This document shows positions 16,612 through 25,423 of a stretch of 44,766 nucleotides of DNA, one piece after another. Position numbers and translations under genes: made by a program. Source of the DNA: Actinomycetota bacterium (GTDB taxonomy: Bacteria > Actinomycetota > Actinomycetes > Actinomycetales > Microbacteriaceae); NCBI GenBank assembly GCA_947450345.1, contig CANFVD010000008.1:1-44766 (forward strand), given 5' to 3'. Below the pieces are notes generated by a model, which ran no database searches, was not told where the DNA came from, and saw only the letters and a list, made by a program, of their open reading frames with translations. How positions within the stretch are numbered: the stretch's first letter is position 1; the number at the start of each line of letters is the position of its first letter.

Positions 16612-18471
16612 TCAGGTCGCGTTGCCTACCGACTCCTGCTGCGCAATAAGCCGCGAGTAAAGGCCCTTCTTCTTCATGAGCTGGGTGTGGGTGCCCTGCT
16701 CAACAACACGACCACCATCAATCACAAAGATCACATCCGCATTGACCACGGTGGACAGGCGGTGTGCGATGGCGATAGTCGTGCGATTTCGGGCCGCCTT
16801 ATCAAGCGTCTTCTGCACGATGCGCTCAGAAACCGTGTCGAGCGAACTGGTGGCCTCATCAAGAATGAGCACGCTCGGGTCTTTCAGGAGAACGCGAGCA
16901 ATGGCCACACGCTGCTTTTCACCACCGCTCAATCGGTAACCGCGCTCGCCGACCAAGGTGTCGTATCCCATCGGGAAGGTGGCAATGGTGTCGTGGATGT
17001 TGGCTGCCTTAGCGACCTTGATCAACTCGTCGTCGGTGGCATCCGGTTTCGCGTAGCGCAGGTTTTCAGCAATGGTCGCGTGAAAGAGGTACGTCTCCTG
17101 GCTCACAATGCCGATGTTGGCAATCAGCGAGTCGGCAGTGAGATGGCGCACGTCGGTGCCGCCGAAAAGCACACTCCCCGATTCCACATCAAAGAACCGC
17201 GGCACGAGATACGACAGCGTCGTCTTGCCCGAACCAGAAGGGCCCACAAACGCCACAAACTGACCGGGCTTCACGCTCAGCGACACGTCCGACAGCGTGG
17301 GCGTCTCGTCGGCTCCCGCACCCGGGTACTTGAACGTGACGTGATCGAATTCGATGTGGCCTACCTTGGCCGGGTTGACGGGTGTCGCGTCGGGGGCGTC
17401 GGCGATTGCGGGAACGAGGTCAAGATATTGAAAAATGCGGGCAAAGAGCGCCTGAGAGGTTTGCAGGTCTAATCCCACCTGCATCACGTTCATCAGCGGG
17501 AAGAGCAATCGCGCCTGCACCGTCGTGAAGGCCACGATGGTTCCGATGGTCACGTCAACGCCGCCGGCAATCAAGTAGCCCGCAACCAAATAGATGATGG
17601 CCGGAATCGACGACAAGAAAATCTGCACCATGGCGAAGAACCACTGGCCCGACATGGCCTGACGCACCTGCAGTCCAATCTGCACCTTGTTCTCTTTGTC
17701 ATATCGCTGCACCTCAGCGCCCTGCTGCGAGAAGCTCTTGGCCAGCATGATGCCACTGACACTCAGTGCTTCCTGCGTGATCGCCGTCATCTCGCTCAGT
17801 GACTCTTGCGTCTTGGTGGCAATGCGCGCGCGAACCTGTCCCACTTTGCGCTGGGCGATGACCATGAGGGGCAACATGATCACGGCCACCAACGTGAGTT
17901 GCCACGACAAAATGAGCATGGCAACGAATGCCGCCAATACGGTCACGGTATTCCCGAGGACGGTGGAGACCGTGTTGCTCAGCACGCCGGCCACGCCACC
18001 CACGTCGTTTTGCAGTCGCGACTGGATGATGCCGGTCTTGGTACGCGTAAAGAATGCCAGTTCCATTGACTGCAGGTGGCTGAAGAGCTTTACCCGGAGG
18101 ATGCCCATCACCTTGTTGCCGACGGTCTGCGTCAGGTAGGTCTGACCCACGCCCAGCCCGGCCGAGACAATCCAGATGGCAATCATGAGCACGACCATGC
18201 TCACCAGTAGCGAGAGATTCGGCCCACCCGCGGGCGGGAAGAGGCCTTGGTTGAAGGCGACCTCGATGAGCAAGGGAGGAATCACCGTGAGACCGGCACT
18301 CGTGATGACGAGTGTGGCGGTGGCAATCAGTTGTCCTCGAAAAGGACTAAACAGGCCCGCGATGCGCCGAAACAGGTGCGGAATTTCTGGGGCGTTGGCG
18401 TTCATCTCGCGCTGAACCCGCGCATCGCGCGATCTCCCTCCCATGGGTCCGCCATGGCCGTGCATGCTCAT
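16612..18471 (-). CDS. ABC-type multidrug/lipid exporter, fused membrane and ATPase domains
   Basis: 619-residue type IV ABC half-exporter (MsbA/BmrA-like), working as a homodimer in the membrane. Residues ~45-330 hold six membrane helices. The nucleotide-binding domain has Walker A GPSGSGKTT (~410), Q-loop VSQETYLF, signature LSGGEKQRVAIAR (~512-524), Walker B VLILDEATSSLD and the H-switch AIAHRLS. A Gly/His/Met-rich N-terminal tail (MSMHGHGGPMGGRS) could bind metal. The ATG lies 6 nt after a TAGGCT box, so the mRNA is probably leaderless. No partner half-transporter or regulator adjoins; substrate unknown. Confidence 0.94.
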   Translation of the reverse strand: MSMHGHGGPMGGRSRDARVQREMNANAPEIPHLFRRIAGLFSPFRGQLIATATLVITSAGLTVIPPLLIEVAFNQGLFPPAGGPNLSLLVSMVVLMIAIWIVSAGLGVGQTYLTQTVGNKVMGILRVKLFSHLQSMELAFFTRTKTGIIQSRLQNDVGGVAGVLSNTVSTVLGNTVTVLAAFVAMLILSWQLTLVAVIMLPLMVIAQRKVGQVRARIATKTQESLSEMTAITQEALSVSGIMLAKSFSQQGAEVQRYDKENKVQIGLQVRQAMSGQWFFAMVQIFLSSIPAIIYLVAGYLIAGGVDVTIGTIVAFTTVQARLLFPLMNVMQVGLDLQTSQALFARIFQYLDLVPAIADAPDATPVNPAKVGHIEFDHVTFKYPGAGADETPTLSDVSLSVKPGQFVAFVGPSGSGKTTLSYLVPRFFDVESGSVLFGGTDVRHLTADSLIANIGIVSQETYLFHATIAENLRYAKPDATDDELIKVAKAANIHDTIATFPMGYDTLVGERGYRLSGGEKQRVAIARVLLKDPSVLILDEATSSLDTVSERIVQKTLDKAARNRTTIAIAHRLSTVVNADVIFVIDGGRVVEQGTHTQLMKKKGLYSRLIAQQESVGNAT

Positions 18472-18477
18472 CTGCCG

Positions 18478-18483
18478 AGCCTA
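18478..18483 (-). promoter_or_regulatory. -10 box of leaderless ABC exporter gene
   Basis: TAGGCT on the minus strand, followed by 6 nt and the ATG. No ribosome site is seen before the start. Confidence 0.5.
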
Positions 18484-18661
18484 CGGGCGGGCGCGACGTT
18501 CACGAAACTCGACCAGACGCTGTTGTTGATACGACGGCAACGAGCGTGTCCGTGTCACCAATCAGGGATCCTGTGTTTCCCCAACACCGTCACACTGTCA
18601 TCCGCCAGCAGACTAGGGTGGAAAGACAAAGGGATTCAAACATCGCCGTTTGGAGCTGATA

Positions 18662-20062
18662 ATGATGAATAACGTCCCTGCACATAATCCCGCCGGTTGG
18701 CGAAACGTCCCGGCAACGTCCAAGCCGATTGACCACGCTAAGGTCAAAAAACTACTGGCAGCCGAATGGAAGAAGTTCTCTGCCGCCACCGGTAAGTCGG
18801 CAAAGCACAACAAGTTGGCCAGCAAGACTCTGCCACTCGGTGTGACGTCGAGCTTCCAGCACTGGGACCCCTATCCCATTTCGATAGCGTCGGCCAAGGG
18901 GGCTTACTTCACCGACGTCGACGGTCGCAAGCTGCTCGATATGTCGATGGGTTTTGGCGCCATGTTGGTGGGTCACCTAAACCCCCTCGTGGTCTCGAAA
19001 GTCAAGGAGGCCCTCGACAAGACGGGAACTCTGTTCGTCACCCCGTCACCCTCGGCCACCGAGATCGCTGAGCGCTTTAAGAAGCGCTTTGGTCTCGACA
19101 TGCTGCGCTTCACCAACTCGGGAACCGAGTCCACGATGTACGCCATTCGCGTGGCGCGCGCCGTCACCAAGAAGAAGGCCGTCATCAAGATCGAGGGCGG
19201 CTACCACGGTGGTTATGACCCGCTTCAAGTATCGGTCAAGCCGGCCCTGGCCGACATCGGTCCGGCGGATGCCCCCATTCCTGATGCTCCCATCGATGCG
19301 GTGCCGGGAACGGTGTACGTCGTGCCCTACAACGATCTTCCCTACCTTGAGAAGATCATGAAGGAGCACTCAGACATTGCGTGCTTCATCGTGGAGCCCG
19401 TGGTCGAAAACCTGTCGATAATCCTGCCGGACAAGGGTTACCTCGAGGGTGTGCGCAAGCTGTGCGACAAGTACAACATCGCACTCATCTTTGACGAGGT
19501 GAAGACCGGTCTCACGGCCGGCGTCGCAGGCGCCTCAAAGCGCGTGGGCGTCACTCCCGACCTCGTCACGCTCGCCAAGAGCATCGGGGGCGGATTGCCT
19601 GTGGCAGCCTTCGGAGGCAAGAAGAAGTACATGGACGCCGTCGTTGACGGTCGCATGGCTCACTTCGGCACCTACAACGGCAACCCGCTCGTGGCAGCAG
19701 CCATGACGGCCGTTGACGAACTCTGCACGCCTGAGGCGCTGGCGGCGGCTGAAGCCATCAACACGGCCGCCCTGGCCAAGATGGACGCCATCATTGCCAA
19801 GTACGAACTGCCCGCACACACCATTGGTTTTGGTGTGAAGGGTGCAATTATTTGGTCACCCACCCCTGTGCGCAACTATCGCGACTTCAAGAACACTGAT
19901 TTCTTGATGGCCGAGTTGAGCTGGCTGTGGGGCGTCAACCGCGGTGTCATCACGCCTCCCGGTCTCGACGAGCAGTGGCTGGTGTCGCTGGCACACACCA
20001 CCGCCGACATGAACAAACTCGTTGGTGAATTCGAAGAGCTTGCCAAGGCGGTTCGTTCGTAA
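18662..20062 (+). CDS. Class III PLP aminotransferase, glutamate-1-semialdehyde aminomutase-like
   Basis: 466-residue fold-type I PLP enzyme. Seen: FTNSGTESTMYAIRVARA (phosphate-binding SGTEA-like loop), EGGYHGGYD, LIFDEVKTGL (cofactor-ring Asp) and the Schiff-base Lys in TLAKSIGGGLPVAAFGG; the last strongly resembles GSA aminomutase. No other haem genes adjoin, and an N-terminal Lys-rich ~45-residue extension is atypical for HemL, so it may instead be a transaminase or decarboxylase-like relative acting on another amino compound. The ATG at 18662 has GGAG 7 nt upstream; a TTG four codons earlier is rejected. An intrinsic terminator follows directly. Confidence 0.88.
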   Translation: MMNNVPAHNPAGWRNVPATSKPIDHAKVKKLLAAEWKKFSAATGKSAKHNKLASKTLPLGVTSSFQHWDPYPISIASAKGAYFTDVDGRKLLDMSMGFGAMLVGHLNPLVVSKVKEALDKTGTLFVTPSPSATEIAERFKKRFGLDMLRFTNSGTESTMYAIRVARAVTKKKAVIKIEGGYHGGYDPLQVSVKPALADIGPADAPIPDAPIDAVPGTVYVVPYNDLPYLEKIMKEHSDIACFIVEPVVENLSIILPDKGYLEGVRKLCDKYNIALIFDEVKTGLTAGVAGASKRVGVTPDLVTLAKSIGGGLPVAAFGGKKKYMDAVVDGRMAHFGTYNGNPLVAAAMTAVDELCTPEALAAAEAINTAALAKMDAIIAKYELPAHTIGFGVKGAIIWSPTPVRNYRDFKNTDFLMAELSWLWGVNRGVITPPGLDEQWLVSLAHTTADMNKLVGEFEELAKAVRS

Positions 20063-20077
20063 CCCGAGATCCACCAC

Positions 20078-20114
20078 GAAGAGGGGCCTGGGGATGCGGG
20101 CTCCTCTTCTTTTT
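20078..20114 (+). terminator. Intrinsic terminator after the aminotransferase gene
   Basis: A stem GAAGAGG...CCTCTTC (20078-20084 with 20103-20109), extended by further GC pairs, is followed by a run of T (20110-20114). It starts 15 nt after the stop, a good rho-independent terminator separating the enzyme from the secreted-protein genes. Confidence 0.75.
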
Positions 20115-20213
20115 GGCGCAACTCTTTACCAAACCTGCGACGTGCATGGATGTCTCACTCAGGTGGGCGTGGGAGAGTTTAACGAGCGTCGTCATCGATC
20201 GGAAGGAGGACGC

Positions 20214-22529
20214 ATGCAGTCCCCGCGTCCCCGCACGAGAAAAATCGCCGCGTGGCTTGCCGTATCCGCAACGGTACTGGCCGGACTCGTTGCCATACCG
20301 GCGGCACCGGCTTCCGCGACAACGCCCAACAAGGCCGATTTTGTTCCCGGCATGATTGTTTCGGACAACTTCTTCTTCAACGGTGGTGCCATGACGGCTG
20401 AGGAAGTTCAAAGTTTTCTGAATTCTCACGTCAGCGGCGGTCGATGCACCATTGGTGATGCTGGGCGTGAGGCCGGCAAGGTCGTTTACTATCGCGATGG
20501 TTCCCCCGACACGATTGCGCCCACGTGTCTCAAAGACTGGCATCAGGCCACCGAAAACCTCAGCGCCAACGCGCAGTGTGCCGCATACTCGGGAAGTCCC
20601 GACGAGACCGCTGCCCAAATCATCTACAAGGTGGGCGTTGCCTGCAACCTGAGCCAGAGTGCGCTCATCGTGCTTCTCGAAAAAGAACAGGCGCTCGTCA
20701 CCGATAACTGGCCGTGGATGCGCCAATACAACTTCGCCACGGGGTCAAACTGCCCCGATTCCTCCGGTTGTGACCCTGCGTACGGGGGTTTCTTCTTTCA
20801 GGTTTACGGTGCGGCGCAGCAGTTTCAGCGCTACGGCACAGGGTCGTTCACGTGGTACCCCGTAGGTGCCACGACTGCCGTGCGCTGGAGCCCTGATGCC
20901 TCGTGCGGCTCGTCCCCGGTTTACATTCAGAATCGTGCGACCGCGGCGCTTTACTACTACACGCCGTATCAGCCGAATGCTGCCGCCATGAACAACCTTT
21001 ATGGCACCGGCGATGCGTGCAGTGCTTACGGAAACCGAAACTTTTGGCGCCTGAGTGTCGAATGGTTTGACTACCCAACCGTTCGATTTAGAGCCAGCCC
21101 CACCCCCGTTGTCTCGGGGAGTTTGATGGTGGGCGGAACCCTTCACGCGAACCTGGGATCGTGGTCGCCAAGTCCCACCACTTCGGGCGCACAGTGGATG
21201 CGCGACGGTGTTGACGTTTCGTCCGCTACCGGCAGTGACTATGTGCTGTCCGCCGACGATGTGGGCCATCGCATGTCCGTTCGCACGTCGGGGTCGCGGA
21301 GCGGTTATGCCACGACCACGCGGACGAGTTTGTCCACGAGTGCCGTTATTTCCGAATCGACGGAGTTGGCTGCTGTTGTGCCGGCGCGAATTGTAGATAC
21401 GCGGGCATCCGGAGTGACCGTGGATCATCTGAACGAGGCCTCGGGCGCCGTGGGTCCCGGTCAAACTTTACGTGTTCCGGTGTTGGGTCGCGCTGGACTG
21501 GTTGTTCCGTCTTCGGGCGTTTCGGCGGTCGTGCTCAACGTCACGGCGGTGGCGCCCACGGCGTCTGGCCATGCTCGCGTGTACCCCACGGGTGAAGCGC
21601 TGCCGAACACATCGAACGTGAACTTTACGGCAGGCCAGACCATTCCCAACCTGGTCGTGGCGAAGGTCGGCAGTGACGGCTCGGTGAGTATCTACAACGC
21701 GGCCGGATATACGCATTTTGTTGTTGATGTGGCCGGATATTTTCCCGATGTCTCGGGCTATTCGTCTCTGTCGCCGTCTCGTCTGGTTGACACACGGTCG
21801 GACGGTGTGACGGTGGATCATGAGGTTCAGGCAACGGGTGCGGTGGGATCTGCACAAAGTTTGCAAGTGCCGGTGTTGAATCGGGGTGGTGTGCCGGCTT
21901 CGGGCGTGTCGGCAGTGGTGCTGAACGTGACGGCGATTGCACCCACGTCGGGCGGTTATGCGGCGGTTTATCCGAAGGGCGAGTTGCCGCCGAATGCCTC
22001 AAATTTGAATTTCACCGCGGGAAAAACCATTCCGAACTTGGTCATCGCAAAGGTCGGTGCCGACGGCTCGGTGAGCATCTTTAACGCGGCCGGGAATACG
22101 CATTTTGCTGTCGACGTCATGGGGTATTTCCCGGAAGTTTCGGGTTACACGCCGTTGTCACCTCTGCGCTTAGCTGATACACGCGCCGGTTTTGAGACGG
22201 TCGATCATCTGATTGAGGCCACGGGCCCGGTGGGATCTGCTCAGACGTTGCGGGTGCCGGTGCTCGGACGCGGCGGTGTACCGGCCTCGGGCGTCACTGC
22301 CGTGGTCGTCAATGTGACCGCGGTAGCCCCCACGGCGGGTGGCCACCTTCGGGTTTATCCGACCGGTGAGGCATTGCCCAATACCTCGAACGTGAACTTC
22401 ACAGCCGGCACGACAATTCCCAACGCGGTCATTGCAAAAGTCGGAGCGGACGGGTCGATCAGTATCTATAACGCCGCCGGAAACACCCACGTCATCGTTG
22501 ACGTTGCAGGCTGGTTCGCGGCTTCCTAA
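20214..22529 (+). CDS. Secreted 'hemagglutinin'-type protein with three C-terminal surface repeats
   Basis: 771-residue exported protein. Residues ~1-39 form a Sec signal ending PASATT. The next ~260 residues are a domain common in actinobacterial proteins annotated 'hemagglutinin': FVPGMIVSDNFFFNG, MTAEEVQSFLNSH, ALIVLLEKEQALVT, YGGFFFQVYGAAQQF and CGSSPVYIQNRATAALYYYTPYQPN, with many cysteines in pairs. The KEQ and YGGFFFQVYGAAQQF parts recall lysozyme-like folds, but activity is unproven. An Ig-like module (GSLMVGGTLHANLGSWSPSP) follows, then three ~125-residue repeats. No LPxTG or membrane anchor, so it is released or non-covalently held. The ATG at 20214 has GGAAGGAGG upstream; an earlier in-frame start would overlap the previous gene. 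Confidence 0.9.
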   Translation: MQSPRPRTRKIAAWLAVSATVLAGLVAIPAAPASATTPNKADFVPGMIVSDNFFFNGGAMTAEEVQSFLNSHVSGGRCTIGDAGREAGKVVYYRDGSPDTIAPTCLKDWHQATENLSANAQCAAYSGSPDETAAQIIYKVGVACNLSQSALIVLLEKEQALVTDNWPWMRQYNFATGSNCPDSSGCDPAYGGFFFQVYGAAQQFQRYGTGSFTWYPVGATTAVRWSPDASCGSSPVYIQNRATAALYYYTPYQPNAAAMNNLYGTGDACSAYGNRNFWRLSVEWFDYPTVRFRASPTPVVSGSLMVGGTLHANLGSWSPSPTTSGAQWMRDGVDVSSATGSDYVLSADDVGHRMSVRTSGSRSGYATTTRTSLSTSAVISESTELAAVVPARIVDTRASGVTVDHLNEASGAVGPGQTLRVPVLGRAGLVVPSSGVSAVVLNVTAVAPTASGHARVYPTGEALPNTSNVNFTAGQTIPNLVVAKVGSDGSVSIYNAAGYTHFVVDVAGYFPDVSGYSSLSPSRLVDTRSDGVTVDHEVQATGAVGSAQSLQVPVLNRGGVPASGVSAVVLNVTAIAPTSGGYAAVYPKGELPPNASNLNFTAGKTIPNLVIAKVGADGSVSIFNAAGNTHFAVDVMGYFPEVSGYTPLSPLRLADTRAGFETVDHLIEATGPVGSAQTLRVPVLGRGGVPASGVTAVVVNVTAVAPTAGGHLRVYPTGEALPNTSNVNFTAGTTIPNAVIAKVGADGSISIYNAAGNTHVIVDVAGWFAAS
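21381..22526 (+). repeat. Three tandem ~125-codon repeats in the hemagglutinin-type gene
   Basis: Units start near 21381, 21774 and 22161. Each encodes P-x-R-[LI]-[VA]-DTR, a VPVL-x-R segment, AVV-[LV]-NVTA-[VI]-APT, SN-[VL]-NF, IPN-x-V-[VI]-AKVG, S-[IV]-x-NAAG and VDV-x-G-[YW]-F. This repeat is widespread in secreted actinobacterial proteins and probably folds as a beta-rich surface module. Confidence 0.9.
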
Positions 22530-22552
22530 GCCCTCGGTAGGCTAAAAAAATC

Positions 22553-25357
22553 GTGAAGAATCATCGAGTGCGGAGCCCCGCAAACCCCATCCTCGGACGG
22601 TTTGCCGCCATCCTTGTCACTGTTGTCGCAGTGACGTCGCTCCCCCTCGTACAGCCAGCGTTGTCGGCGCGTGCGGCGGATTCCGTGGCTTCCGCGGGGA
22701 GTGTTGACTCGGCGATACCCTTGCCGCCCGAGGTGGCCGACACTCCTGTCGATGAAATCATTGTGCAATACGCGCCCGGAACTCCGGCCACAGATGCTAG
22801 CGGCGCGGTGAACGGGTCGGAGCAGGTATCCACCGAAGACGTCGCCGTGGGCGCTTCCTTGGGCCGAGGATTTCGAACGGTCAAGCTTGATCGCACGGTC
22901 ACTGCCGATGTGGCTTCCGAGGTGGCCGCCGAGTTGGCTGCGTCGCCCGAAATACTTGCGGCAAGCCCCAACATGCCGGTCACATTTTCAGACGCGACCG
23001 ACACTTTTCCGCCAATCGAGACCGAGGTGCTCAGCACGGATGGCCTCGCACCCACGGGCACCCAGCCCAATCCGATTTCGTGGGGCCTCGATCGGATCGA
23101 CCAGCGGTCACTTCCGCTCAACAATTCCTATTCCTATGCACAGTCCGGCTCAGGCGTTTCGGCGTACGTCATTGATAATGGCGTTCGCCCCGACCACCAG
23201 GATTTTCTGGGACGAATCGGTGCAGGCTATTCCGCTTATGGTGATGGCTGCTTCTACTCCACCGGAGGATCTGCCCCGGGACACGGAACCCACGTCGCAG
23301 GCACCATTGGCGGGACGCTGGCTGGGGTGGCCAAGGCTGTCACGATCATTCCCGTGCGCGTTTTCAGTTGCGCTGGCGGTGGCGACTCAGCGCACCTCAT
23401 CAGCGGGATCAACTGGGTAATCGGCAATCATGTGGCGGGACAACCGGCGGTGGCCAATTTGAGCCTCACGGTGGGGAGCGTCAACACCGTTCTCGATATG
23501 GCCATCAACGGCATGATCAGTGACGGCATCACCGTCGCTGTGGCCTCGGGCAACGCCGCGGCTGACGCGTGTGCGTCCAGTCCCGCGCACGTTACCGGGG
23601 CGATTACCGTGAACGCGACAACGTCCGACGATGCCGTGGCGGGTTTCTCAAACTATGGCGCCTGCACCGATATCTTTGCACCCGGTCAAGGCATTTGGTC
23701 GGCATGGCCCACCGCCGCCAACGCCTATGCCCAACTCGATGGCACGTCGATGGCCGCGCCTCACGTCGCGGGATTAGCGGCGCAAATTCTCAGCGAGTCC
23801 GGTGATCTTCCCCCGGGCGTCGTCACGGCCATCATCGGGTTCCGGGCCACGCCGTTTTCTGGCGGAGGGTCGAACAATCCCAAGATTTTGGCATACGAAC
23901 CGTCAGCGTTGAGCACATACACCAGCACGAGTTTGCCCACGATTTCGGGGCTGGCTGAGGTGGGTCAAACGCTCACGGCGTCGCCGGGATCGTGGTCGCC
24001 CGCACCCACGGGTTTTGCCTACCAATGGCGGCGTGACGGGGTCGATATTGCCGGGGCAAATAGCGCCACCTACACGGTGGAGGCCGACGACGAGGGCCAA
24101 GCGGTCACCGTTTCGGCAACCGCACTCAAGGCTGGCTACGTGAGCACCACGACCAACGGCGCCTCGTTCGTCACTCCGAGCGCGGCTGTTCGATTCGCCT
24201 CGCTCACACCCGCCCGAATGGCCGATACACGCTCAGGTCTTCCGTCTGCTACTGCTGATGGTCAAAACCCTCGCGTGGGCTCCGTCCCCGCGGGTGGAAT
24301 AATGAACGTTCCCATTCTCGGCCGCGTGGGCATCCCCTCGACGGGGGTTGATGCGGTTGTGCTCAACGTCACGGCTGTCGCTCCCACGGCATCTGGTCAC
24401 GCCCGGGTTTTCCCCAGGGGCGAGGCCCTGCCCAACGCGTCAAGTTTGAACTTTAGCGCCGGCACGTCAATCCCCAACTTGGTCGTTGTGAAGGTGGGCA
24501 CTGAGGGATCCATCAGCATCTACAACGCGGCAGGGAACACCCATTTCATTGTTGACGTGACGGGGTATTTCCCGACCATCGACGGATATTCGCCATTGTC
24601 ACCCACGCGCCTGGTCGACACTCGAGATGGTGGCGTGACCGTAGATCATGTCAACGAGGCGACGGGAGCCGTGGGTTCGGAACAATCGCTGCAGGTGCCG
24701 GTCTTGGGCCGCGGCGGGGTGCCGAGTTCCGGGGTGTCCGCGGTCGTTCTGAACGTGACCGCCGTTGCCCCGACTTCGGGCGGTCACCTGCGGGTGTACC
24801 CAACGGGTGAGTCATTACCGAACGTCTCGAACCTCAACTTTTCAGCAGGAAAGACGATTCCTAACCTGGTCATTGCAAAGGTGGGCGCTCAAGGGTCAGT
24901 GAGTATCTACAACGCGGCAGGATTTACGCATTTGGTTGTGGATGTTGCGGGTTATTTCCCTGAGGGGACCGGTTACTCATCGCTCACTCCGTCCCGCCTC
25001 GTTGATACACGGTCAGGCGGGCAGACCATTGATCACGCCAACGAGGGAACGGGAGCCGTCGGCGCCGAGCAGTCAATCAAAGTCCCGGTGCTGGGTCGCG
25101 GCGGTGTACCTGCCTCGGGCGTCACTGCCGTCGTCGTCAACGTGACCGCGGTAGCTCCCACGGCGGGCGGCCACCTCCGGGTTTATCCGACCGGGGAGGC
25201 ATTGCCCAACACCTCGAACGTCAACTTTTCTGCGGGAACGACAATACCCAATCTCGTGGTCGCCAAGGTCGGAGCCGACGGGTCAATCAGCATCTACAAC
25301 GCGGCCGGTTTCACGCACATCATTGTGGACGTGGCGGGATACTTCGTAACGCCTTAG
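22553..25357 (+). CDS. Secreted subtilisin-like (S8) protease with Ig-like module and three C-terminal repeats
   Basis: 934-residue exported protease. Signal peptide ~1-42 (RFAAILVTVVAVTSLPLV, ending SARA), a ~100-residue pro-region (VDEIIVQYAPG, PEILAASPN), then an S8 domain: catalytic Asp in YVIDNGVRPDHQDF, His in GHGTHVAGTIGG, oxyanion Asn in AVASGNAAADAC and Ser in DGTSMAAPHVAG. The Asp motif reads D-N-G rather than the usual D-[TS]-G. An Ig-like module (VGQTLTASPGSWSPAP) precedes three repeats. The GTG start lacks a strong ribosome site; TAGGCT at 22538-22543 ends 9 nt before it, so a near-leaderless transcript starting within the 23-bp gap is possible. A likely proteinase K-type enzyme degrading extracellular protein, retained at the surface by its repeats. 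Confidence 0.93.
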   Translation: MKNHRVRSPANPILGRFAAILVTVVAVTSLPLVQPALSARAADSVASAGSVDSAIPLPPEVADTPVDEIIVQYAPGTPATDASGAVNGSEQVSTEDVAVGASLGRGFRTVKLDRTVTADVASEVAAELAASPEILAASPNMPVTFSDATDTFPPIETEVLSTDGLAPTGTQPNPISWGLDRIDQRSLPLNNSYSYAQSGSGVSAYVIDNGVRPDHQDFLGRIGAGYSAYGDGCFYSTGGSAPGHGTHVAGTIGGTLAGVAKAVTIIPVRVFSCAGGGDSAHLISGINWVIGNHVAGQPAVANLSLTVGSVNTVLDMAINGMISDGITVAVASGNAAADACASSPAHVTGAITVNATTSDDAVAGFSNYGACTDIFAPGQGIWSAWPTAANAYAQLDGTSMAAPHVAGLAAQILSESGDLPPGVVTAIIGFRATPFSGGGSNNPKILAYEPSALSTYTSTSLPTISGLAEVGQTLTASPGSWSPAPTGFAYQWRRDGVDIAGANSATYTVEADDEGQAVTVSATALKAGYVSTTTNGASFVTPSAAVRFASLTPARMADTRSGLPSATADGQNPRVGSVPAGGIMNVPILGRVGIPSTGVDAVVLNVTAVAPTASGHARVFPRGEALPNASSLNFSAGTSIPNLVVVKVGTEGSISIYNAAGNTHFIVDVTGYFPTIDGYSPLSPTRLVDTRDGGVTVDHVNEATGAVGSEQSLQVPVLGRGGVPSSGVSAVVLNVTAVAPTSGGHLRVYPTGESLPNVSNLNFSAGKTIPNLVIAKVGAQGSVSIYNAAGFTHLVVDVAGYFPEGTGYSSLTPSRLVDTRSGGQTIDHANEGTGAVGAEQSIKVPVLGRGGVPASGVTAVVVNVTAVAPTAGGHLRVYPTGEALPNTSNVNFSAGTTIPNLVVAKVGADGSISIYNAAGFTHIIVDVAGYFVTP
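24209..25354 (+). repeat. Three ~125-codon repeats in the S8 protease gene, matching those of the upstream gene
   Basis: Units start at 24209, 24602 and 24989. Each unit resembles the unit at the same position in the preceding gene more than its own neighbours: unit 1 in both has APTASGHARV, unit 2 APTSGG, and unit 3 GVTAVVVNVTAVAPTAGGHL. The unit-3 pair is also nearly identical in DNA over ~150 bp. Confidence 0.88.
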
Positions 25358-25423
25358 AGACCAGGGCTCGGAGGCGCCTGTCGGCCCATCAATGAAGACC
25401 CTGTGGTCGCGTTCGGTTGAGCG

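Noticed and set aside
20745-21464. A 239-codon minus-strand open frame opposite the hemagglutinin-type gene
   Set aside because: Opposite a secreted protein with a signal peptide, cysteine pairs and repeats; no motif in the reverse frame.
21381-25354. CRISPR-like tandem repeats
   Set aside because: The period is ~390 bp, in frame and coding, with protein-level conservation; these are surface-domain repeats.
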